From the NCBI RefSeq assembly GCF_021134715.1, contig NC_060021.1, positions 2,170,001-2,234,000 of the forward strand: a DNA stretch of 64,000 bases, read 5' to 3'. Under the pieces are notes generated by a model. The model did not search any database. It was given only the letters and a program-made list of their open reading frames with translations, and was not told where the DNA came from. This DNA is from Daphnia pulex. Lineage: Eukaryota > Arthropoda > Branchiopoda > Diplostraca > Daphniidae. Positions within the stretch are counted from its first letter, which is position 1; each line of letters starts with the position of its first letter. Of this stretch, positions 56,601-64,000 are shown in pieces. The position numbers were made by a program, and so were the translations under genes.

Positions 56601-57577
56601 TTCTCATCGGATTCACCAGCATTTTCGACCAAAGAGCAGACGGGATTTTCTGGCTGCTTTTCTTGTCCGACGACGACCATGTTGCTGTCGAAATCTGTAT
56701 CTACATACGCTATAAAATCTTTACGACGTAACACAAGAGATGACATTTTCATATTTAATACGGGGATTTTAAGTTTTCCCGCTGACACTTTTAATACACA
56801 GGATGGAATAATCCATTCCATTCCAGGATGAGCACACATATTTGGTCTGACGATAACATTACCCGTGAACTTCTTAGAAATTTTAGCTTTTACAAAACAA
56901 AGAGACTCTGCTGGTATAACAGCTGATTCCACAACTTTTACTTCTGTGCCTATCACACGAGGGCACCTCTTTGTTTTATTTTCTGCCTCTAAAGAATCAA
57001 TCAGCTCGTCAGACACAAAAAAATCGTTCTCATCATCCTCTTCACTACAAATATTTTGCTCTTCGATTCCAGCAAAACGAACTTTCTTAACTTTTGGTTG
57101 GTTTGAATCCTGAGATTTTAACACAATTTTACCATCTTCTACAATCAAATTCAATTTACTTTTCACAATCCAATCTACACCAAGAATCAATGCAAATGGA
57201 CAATTTTTAACTACGGCTACTTCATTTAACTCAACCACTTTATTTTCCCATTTTACTTTTAAAGAACAAAAAGAATCGACCATAACTTTTTTATCATCCA
57301 CCCCAGTTAGATTCAAAAAAGATTTTTCACGCTTAGGATCCAAAACATTATTTACTACACTAAGTCTTATAGCAGACATACTAGCGCCTGTATCTACCAG
57401 GCCAGTTACTTCACCAATACTTTCTATGAATACCTTAACCAGTGGAAGCTGGGGACGACAAGGAAGGTGTGCATAACCGGTGAGCATAGGCCTTGCTCCT
57501 AACTTCCGGTTGGTCCTTTTCCCGACTTTGTTGGGCAGTGACGGGCCATGTGTCCAATCGCGTCGCAGCTGTAACAT
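53618..57577 (-). pseudogene. pol: Gypsy pol polyprotein, three frames
   Basis: The frame at 57577-55784 holds an aspartic protease (LVDTGASMSAIR) and reverse transcriptase (SSLDLMSGYWQVPV, LPFGLNNAPSTFQRLMD, LVYLDDVLIFG). 55821-55231 carries the RT end and RNase H (VVQTDASLVGLGAVL). 55408-53618 has the RNase H end (VCTDSSAVRWLW), an HHCC zinc-binding region, the integrase core (GMDHLGPF, ISDQGTAFSSH, LVERVNRT) and the GPY/F end. The two breaks are single-base length changes in A runs, at about 55791 and 55382; they could be real mutations or assembly errors. Pol overlaps the gag end by 79 bases in the -1 frame, so -1 ribosomal frameshifting is the likely expression route. Confidence 0.92.
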
Positions 57578-58737
57578 TTCCGCTTACTTGGGTCAATCCA
57601 TCCTCCTCCTCCGCGATCACCTCCGCTTCTTCCACCACGATCACCTCCGCCTCCTCCGCCACCGGTGCCACGACTCCCAATCGTCATCTTGTTGAGCTGT
57701 GCAGTCAGTTGGTTAACCAGCTGATTGCCAAATATTGCTAGAGTGGCGTTCAAATCAGGAGCGCTAGGTGGCGCCACTGGTGGGGTTGTTGTCGGAGCTG
57801 CTGGTGGAGCTACTGGTGGCGCTACTGGTGGGGGGAAGACACGTGATGCTACACCAAGGGTCTCCAAAGCACGAATCCGCTGGATAAATTCCGCGACGTT
57901 GGCTGGACGGTTCGCTGTCATGGCGGCCACATGTTGCCAACTTGCCAGGCCATCTATAAGAAAAGCTACCATCTTTTCATCGTTAAGGGGGATAGGGGCA
58001 ACACGTAACAATTTATGCTTATCTAAAGCGTACTCAATACCTGATTCATCGATTTTCTGTCGTCTTTCTTCTACCAACCTGAGCCATTCACCTACGTGTA
58101 AACGTGGTGAAAAATTCGTGATGAACGCTCCAGACCAGGCAGCCCAGGTTGCATGCGTATGGCCGATGTGAATATGCCAATCCAATGCTGTCTTCAACAG
58201 TCGCCTTGATGCTACCTGGATACGCTGTGCGTCTGTCCAATCTTCGGCCACGGCAACTCTGTCTACAAAATCTACAAAATCTTGCGGGAAATCCCTTAAT
58301 TTACCTTCAAAACACGGGATAGATTCGACGGCTGCAGCTGCTACACGAGGTGTTGCTGCTGCTGGGGCAGCCGCGGCGTTGTCTGCGAGTTGTTGTACCA
58401 AATCAACCGATTGAAGACGCTGCTGGTCTAGCGCATTCAAAAGCGCCGTTGATTGATTTTGGGCAGCCGTTCGATCTGCGGCCATTGCTGTCGCAAGATT
58501 CGTCAACGCATCTATTAGATTTTGTGGTACCGCCATGTCTGCTACCCTTGCAACTGCAGTTGCCGGAACTGGTAAATTAAATGTTAGCCTACTTGAGCCA
58601 CCACGCACGGATGGTGACGGTACGAGTGTGGTTGGCGTTACTACCCTTGCACGTGTCACCGGTGTGACGGCGGTTTGGGTGTTTGAACGCGTCCTAATCT
58701 GAAATGGCACTGTAGATTCCCCACGTTTAGGCGGCAT
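57499..58737 (-). CDS. gag: Gypsy gag protein
   Basis: From the first good ATG (58737) the frame runs 412 residues. A low-complexity N-terminus rich in alanine and threonine is followed by a helical capsid-like region (DFPQDFVDFVDRVAVAEDW, HVGEWLRLVEERRQ). Next come proline- and glycine-rich linkers and one CCHC zinc knuckle, CYSCDAIGHMARHC, for RNA binding. The structural protein would form the cytoplasmic particle. The frame is open throughout. A longer reading from a TTG at 58755 is less likely. Confidence 0.92.
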   Translation of the reverse strand: MPPKRGESTVPFQIRTRSNTQTAVTPVTRARVVTPTTLVPSPSVRGGSSRLTFNLPVPATAVARVADMAVPQNLIDALTNLATAMAADRTAAQNQSTALLNALDQQRLQSVDLVQQLADNAAAAPAAATPRVAAAAVESIPCFEGKLRDFPQDFVDFVDRVAVAEDWTDAQRIQVASRRLLKTALDWHIHIGHTHATWAAWSGAFITNFSPRLHVGEWLRLVEERRQKIDESGIEYALDKHKLLRVAPIPLNDEKMVAFLIDGLASWQHVAAMTANRPANVAEFIQRIRALETLGVASRVFPPPVAPPVAPPAAPTTTPPVAPPSAPDLNATLAIFGNQLVNQLTAQLNKMTIGSRGTGGGGGGGDRGGRSGGDRGGGGWIDPSKRKCYSCDAIGHMARHCPTKSGKGPTGS

Positions 58738-59362
58738 ATAATTCACACAACACAAAAAAAAAAACTATCAATATGCCCAACCAGATTTACGGAACACAAA
58801 AAAAAAATATTAATAAACAAACTTCAATCAAATTTAGGTGATATCAACGACACACAACGACGTGGTCGAACACACGAGGAAAAAAATAAAATAAAGTAAT
58901 ACTAATTATCTACTACCATGAGACAAAGACCATTCACACGAAGTAAAAAAAAAGGAAAATGGCGACTATCACGCAGATTTAATACGCCTCACTGAAAGAA
59001 AAGAAAAAAAAAAGACTTTCGTCTAGCCACGAGGTTTTACGCGCGAAAAAGAAGAGGGGGGTGGGAGGGTGGCGCGAATTTTCTCAACAAAAAAAAAGGG
59101 TAAGGGAGTGATGGCGTGACGAGAAAAAAAACTGATTCAACTAATAATCGATTACTAAAAAAAAAATTCTCGTGTGTCATACACAAGACACAAAAACCAT
59201 GAACTAAATCAATGAAAGAGACGAGGGGCGTTACCAAAAAAAAAAAAAGAAAATGACTTGGATATTGCACGGGCAGTTCTCAAAAAAAAGAAAAGCAACA
59301 AAATTTTACCAACAAAAAAAAGAGAACTGTTCGATGGCCCGTGCCCGACTTCTGACACCAAA
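58738..59362 (-). promoter_or_regulatory. Gypsy 5' leader with primer-binding site
   Basis: Next to the 5' LTR the element reads TGGTGTCAGAAGTCGGG (complement of 59344-59360), a primer-binding site whose first 13 bases match the 3' end of a leucine tRNA as I remember it. The remaining leader of about 600 bp has many A or T homopolymers and no coding sequence. Confidence 0.75.
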
Positions 59363-59692
59363 TGTTGTAATCTACTCGAATAAGGAAACACGCGACACAC
59401 AAAATAGGGGTGCTTACACGAGTATATTCTACTTACACGAAACACGATACCGCGAGTGAGCCAGGTGTTTAAGCCAAAGCTCTCTCTCAACTTGCTTACG
59501 ACAGTAAGTCTTACAGAGACGCACTCGTCTCAACTACTACACTAGATCTTCTGACTGCCCTTTCGTGTGCCGGCCGTCACATGACAGTCGCGCCCACTGG
59601 CGGTCACAATTACAAGGGCCCTCAGGGCACCCATACAATACAGAAAGGGGCTCATAGGTGGAGTAAGGAGACGGACTGGGCCGTCTGCAACA
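59363..59692 (-). repeat. Gypsy 5' LTR
   Basis: 330 bp, no difference seen by eye from 52975-53304. Confidence 0.95.
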
Positions 59693-60338
59693 ACAGCAAC
59701 CGATACATGCAACCAAGTAACGGAGCTCAAATGCACATGACTCTCGCGTGTACGAAAAAGCTAAAAGGCACCATTACCGAGATTTCGCGACGACCCTCTT
59801 AAAGAAAGCGCCCAAAGGAGGAAAACCCAAAGATTTCGTGAATAAGAAAAATAATTAAAAGAAAACAGAAAATCTTCTTTTATTTCATAAGAAGAAATAA
59901 AAAGGATGAATATACCTATCCGCCCATGAATTACTTTGACTCGTGTTCTCTAATATTCAATGATCGTGTTTCTTAAGTCATCACAACACGAAACCAGGAG
60001 AAAAAAGGAATACATTTTTGAACTATTTCTGCTTAAACATGAATATTTAGCATTTTACGCCAACAAAAGTCAAGAGTTTCATGGTAGAGGTTGAATCAAA
60101 TTTTCCATACACATTTCAACGCATTTCAACCACTGTATGTGTATTATATAATCACCTAATTCAACTCGGCTTTACATATACAACTCCATTTCCAGTTTTT
60201 CAAGTCACCGGTGTGGAGATCAAGAGGGCGTGGAACACATTCAGCGATCAATTTCTCCAAAAACCACATCCAGTGTACCTGCGAAATTGAATGAAATTAG
60301 ACGGTCATATATATTTCAGGACGACATCTGCATATAAT
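59693..60338. other. Intergenic
   Basis: No supported feature between the gypsy element and the NDUFS2 fragment. Confidence 0.4.
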
Positions 60339-60487
60339 TAAATCGAACCAATGACGGCAACAATATCGGCGAGCATGGTTGCGGCCGACTTTCTCCAACG
60401 CAGCCAGATGGGCGAAACCTGGCGCCTTGATTTTGAAGCGATATGGGCGTGAAGAACCGTCAGAAACGATATACACGCCATATTCAC
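60339..60487 (-). pseudogene. NDUFS2 (complex I 49-kDa subunit) last-exon fragment
   Basis: The minus strand encodes [20 protein letters not shown] followed by [16 protein letters not shown], the highly conserved C-terminal part of NDUFS2. An acceptor-like TTTCAAG precedes it. One base is missing just after the last matched residues, shifting the frame, and the normal end of the protein is absent because a TAA follows shortly. No other NDUFS2 exon is found nearby, so this is an isolated genomic fragment. Confidence 0.85.
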
Positions 60488-61790
60488 CTTGAAATCAACA
60501 ACAAATTAGCCGCTAATTCTCAAATTCTCGACGCGTTGACCACTCGGTCATCTACGTCCACTAAAGTCTAATTTTCAATAGGATGCATGCTTCAGTGCAA
60601 AAGTCATGTCATTTGTGAGCCCCTCAAACTCCCCCCCTCAAACATCCTTGTCGTCAGGGTGTTCAACTAAATTTTAAAGGGATTTGTGAACATTAGTGGT
60701 ACATTTTAATTACAGTTATCTATCTTTCCTGTTTTCTCATACTACAGCACACAACAAAAAGGATTGCTCAAACTCGGGCCACACGATAAGAACCGTGAAC
60801 ATGGACAAAGAGCTAAGACTTTGCACAGCCTTTCTTAAGTCATTTTATGAATCAATTCTGTACCAAGAGAAGAAAATGAATGGCTTCAAAGCGTATTTAC
60901 TTGTAGGCCAATTCCTCTTCATTCCAACTCTTGCTGCTAATCACATGTTGCACTTGACGCTTTTCTAGGCCTTGTAACTGAAAGACTGGAGAAAATAACA
61001 CCTTTGGAGTTGTTCGGTGCTAGGATAATAAGTCACAACTCACAAGTGAGTCTGGTAGCACGACAAATCTCAAGAATCCCGCAGACACTTCACACCTCGC
61101 CGCCATGTTAGTGTTTACTTGTTGTTCGTTTGTTTTTCCGTCACTTCCGTGTAAGTCTTTTCTTTGTCTGGTCTTGTTTTTTCTATTTATTGCTAGGTGG
61201 CAGCATTTCGTATTTGTTTCCTTCTTCGCTAGATGGTGTTTAATGTAAAACCCTAGGGATGGATTGGGATGGTGCTAATGCCCTGTAATTTGAAAATTGT
61301 AATTGAAAGACAGTTGAACAAATTAAAAGACAGTTGAACAATAGGGAAATAATACGGCGTGGCGTAAGCATGGTGGGTGTTAACTGTTACTAGGGCAGAG
61401 ATTTTTGTTTTCGTGCGCTTCACATCAAAAGTATCATAAGGAACTCAATCTTGATCTCGGTTCACTTTTTATATTTGCAATATCGTTATACTTTATTTTC
61501 AAACGGTCGTGCCCTACTTCATGTGAGGCTAAATAGGGAAGATGATGGACTTTGTCAAGCTCTTGCTAATTAGTAATAACCTGTTGGAATAAAAAAATAT
61601 GGAAAACAAAGGATTAGACGACGTTGAAACAAGACAAATCATTTTGAACCATCACGATCATATGTGAATCTTAGGTTGAAAAAGCCGATAAAAAGAAAAT
61701 AATATTTCAAAAATGATTAGAACAACATCTTATTTCACATCACTTTTAATCCTAGGAGGAGGGATGATTAACTGGGAGGCTTCTAAAATC
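60488..61790. other. Intergenic
   Basis: Nothing recognised; a short direct repeat GACAGTTGAACAA occurs at 61309 and 61331. Confidence 0.4.
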
Positions 61791-61796
61791 AAATTT

Positions 61797-62961
61797 AGCC
61801 TCCGTGTGCACCTTGGGCTCCGTCTGATCCCAGAGATCGCTCAGTCGCTGCAGTACCTGTGAGTCAATTGAAGATTTGAATACTTTATTTCATTCAATAA
61901 GAATTCTAAGATCAATTCAATTGATTTTTTACCTGCTGTTCCAGCGGCCACTACCGCACCGGCTGCGCCCACCACACCAGCCACAGGGCCTGGTTCACCC
62001 TACTCTCCTGTGATTCCGGGCGCTCCTGCTGTGCCATGAACACCTGCAATTCCAACCAGTCCAGGAATGCCAGAAGGACCTCCTATAATAAGCCAATCAA
62101 AATTATTTTTAGAAATTAGAATTTTTCACATGTTTGAAAATTGACCAATGAACAAATTCAATTGTACCTGTTCCTGCTTGACCCCCAGTGCCGTCACTTC
62201 CGGGCGTTCCTGCAGGAGCAACCGAGCCAGGAGTACCACTTTGCCCATCTTTGCCATCTGTTCCGTATGGCCAGGCTGCCCATATTGTTCGGAAGCCCCA
62301 TCTTTTTCGTTTTGCCCTGGAGTGCATGTGATAATTAAAAACGTAGAATGTTCCATCTAATGAAATCAAAGGAAAGAATTTTAATGGCTTACCTCGGGGA
62401 CCAACCAATCCTTGCTGCCCATCGCTTTCATCTTTGTCATCGACGCCATCTGTTCCGTCCTTTCCGTCAACACTAATTAGACCTTTGATTTGAACAATAA
62501 CGGGAATCGATAGAGTTTCTTAGAAAAATTTAAAAAAGGTTAGCAACCTGGAGGGCTTCGGCCTCCTTTGCCCGCTTGGCCGTTTTTACCGTCCTTGGCA
62601 TCTTTCCCGCTAGATCCAATTTTAGGTCCTTAAAACATAAAAGAAAAATGAATTAAATAATTAACCAAAGATATAAGGAAAGAAAAGGATTCTAACCTGC
62701 AGGACCAAGTACTGTCCCATCTTTGCCGTTGATTCCGTCTGATCCATCTCGTCCGTCTTTGCCCGCTTCCCCCTCTTCTCCTGAAATACATTTTTTTTCT
62801 GAATTTATTTCCAATTGATTATTCGAATTAATTTGTGCAAACCGGGCACTCGCGTGCAGCTCCTAGCGGCCCAGTTAATCCTTGAATGCCTCGCAAACCC
62901 GGTGGTCCGACCATTCCAGGTGGCCCGGGAAGTCCATCGCGGCAATCTTTTCCAGGCGAAC
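61797..62961 (-). pseudogene. Collagen-like multi-exon gene, broken
   Basis: At least seven short exons on the minus strand encode Gly-X-Y triplets, for example GKDCRDGLPGPPGMVGPPG (about 62950-62890), GEEGEAGKDGRDGSDGINGK (about 62780-62720), GKDAKDGKNGQAGKGG (about 62610-62560) and GGPSGIPGLVGIAGVHG (about 62080-62030). Triplet blocks separated by small GT/AG introns are typical of short-chain collagen-like genes. A TAG at 62002-62000 lies in frame, and the exon at about 62166-62325 switches reading frame halfway. No signal peptide or 5' exon is seen before the L2-like element at about 63036. Most likely a decaying 5'-truncated copy; sequencing error cannot be excluded. Confidence 0.75.
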
Positions 62962-63035
62962 CTTCCAACACAAAAAATTACGATCCTTATCCACCCCATC
63001 AACTTACTAATTATTCTGAATTCAATTAAATTTAC

Positions 63036-64000
63036 CCGCTTCTATTCTATTCTATTCTATTCTATACATTTTTATAGCGCATTTTCCATAGTGAAAGATC
63101 AAATGTCGCTCTTCCGAAACCACACAGTTGGACATGAAATAATCAGAGATAAGCAATGGCATACAAGTGGGTCTTCAGTAGACTCTTAAACACGGAAAAG
63201 TAAGGGGCAAGACGAATCGATGCAGGAAGATCATTCCACAGTCGAGGTGCAGTCTGAGGAAAAGCTCTCTGACCATAGTTGACAAGTTTAGGTTTGGGTG
63301 GGACACTAATGCGACCAAGGTTATCAGACCGCAAAGAACGACCAGGTACATACGGAACAATGTGACGAGACAAGTATGGGGTGGCTTGACCATGAAGACA
63401 ACGATACGTGAGTACAATTAATTTATAATCAATTTGGGAGTCGTGGGAGAATCAATCAACGTTGAGAGATGGGGAGCCAATGCAGCTTCTTCAAAATAAC
63501 CGTCGCATCATCAGATGGCTTCTTGCGAAATATGAGACGAGCGGCGGCGTTTTGAATTACTTGAAGGCGATGGATGTCTTTTTTGAGAAGGCCAACAAAA
63601 AGTGAGTTGCAATAGTCAAGTCTCGACAGAACCAGGGCATGAACAAGGATCTTGGCAGAATCATCAGTAAGATGACGTCTAATGTGGCCGATGCGGTGTA
63701 GTTGGAAAAAACACTGTCTTCGAAGAGAAGAGATGTGCTGGGAGAGACGAAGATGACGGTCGATGATGACACCCAAGTGAAGGATGGTGTCAGATGGTTG
63801 AATCAGGACGTCGCCAACCAGAAGTGGCTCACACTCGACCAGATCCCAGCGCTGAGGAGAAGAGGTGTAGAGAAGGCCGGTTTTACCAGCGTTCGCAATC
63901 ACCCTGTTGCTCGTGAACCAGTCGTCAGCAATCTGGAAAGATCGCGAAAGTTTGTGACGGGCGGACTCCTGCTCAGCTGTACCAAGGAGAAGGCGGAGGG
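63036..64000 (-). mobile_element. L2/CR1-like non-LTR retrotransposon 3' end, runs off the window
   Basis: Frames at 63902-63456 and 63373-63143 encode the C-terminal part of a non-LTR reverse transcriptase: ILHLGVIIDRHLRLSQHI, then LVLSRLDYCNSLF, LQVIQNAAARLI and HWLPISQR, and finally LVNYGQRAFPQTAPRLWNDL. These are hallmarks of the L2/CR1/Rex group. A frameshift separates the two. The 3' end carries a short tandem repeat of a 5-bp unit (plus strand TTCTA, 63040-63065) instead of poly(A), as known for this group. The 5' part lies beyond 64000. Confidence 0.88.

Larger units (their letters stand above)
52975..59692 (-). mobile_element. Young gypsy-type LTR retrotransposon, minus orientation
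   Basis: Two 330-bp LTRs, apparently identical, flank gag and pol. The 4-bp target duplication ACAG (52971-52974 and 59693-59696) is perfect. Gene order protease, reverse transcriptase, RNase H, integrase marks the Ty3/gypsy class, and the integrase ends with a GPY/F-type motif (KYVGPYQVVKK). Identical LTRs imply a recent insertion. Pol is nevertheless split by two one-base changes, both in A homopolymers (plus-strand T runs at 55788-55794 and 55379-55384). No clear envelope gene is present. Confidence 0.96.

Overview
This is a gene-and-transposon-rich piece of an arthropod nuclear genome. Short introns (about 60-100 bp), an R&R-type cuticle protein, an IRE1-like kinase fused to ankyrin repeats and small Gly-X-Y collagen exons suggest a branchiopod crustacean such as a water flea (Daphnia). 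The species is an inference; nothing in the window proves it.

Layout. 1-640 holds a decayed copy of the 3' end of the coiled-coil/KH gene that lies intact at 44937-46808. 1650-4014 is a partial copy of the 3' end of IFT172 (intact at 22638-29519); it carries a nonsense codon, a 15-base deletion and an inserted hAT-like MITE. A degenerate Copia element follows (4103-11552); it is interrupted by a hAT element, which is itself split by a MITE. 12108-13048 is an RPS2 pseudogene. 13-20 kb is mostly non-coding, with a dead Tc1/mariner transposase and a short palindromic 35-bp tandem array. 20192-22319 is a long inverted repeat enclosing a broken THOC7 copy.

The central block 22.6-36.2 kb is the conserved gene core. 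IFT172 (24 exons, minus) and UBE2C (3 exons, plus) are head-to-head across a 484-bp promoter that contains a textbook RFX X-box. TFIIS (6 exons, plus) and a membrane-anchored hexosaminidase D (7 coding exons, minus) are convergent. 36984-38832 is a P-like element with a perfect 8-bp target duplication, a broken THAP domain and a captured NUDT9 gene piece. Next come the kinase-ankyrin gene (40598-42907), the KH gene and the cuticle gene (48652-49367).

The last 14 kb is dominated by a young gypsy-type LTR element (52975-59692). Its two 330-bp LTRs look identical and its 4-bp target duplication is intact. After it come an NDUFS2 exon fragment, a broken collagen-like gene and the 3' end of an L2/CR1-like non-LTR element that runs off the window.

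The intact genes are unrelated housekeeping or structural genes and form no operon. The theme of the window is repeated partial duplication of host genes (KH gene, IFT172, RPS2, THOC7, NUDT9, NDUFS2). Two of these copies sit inside inverted-repeat DNA elements. All exon boundaries were worked out by eye from GT/AG sites, reading frame and remembered family alignments; no database search was run.
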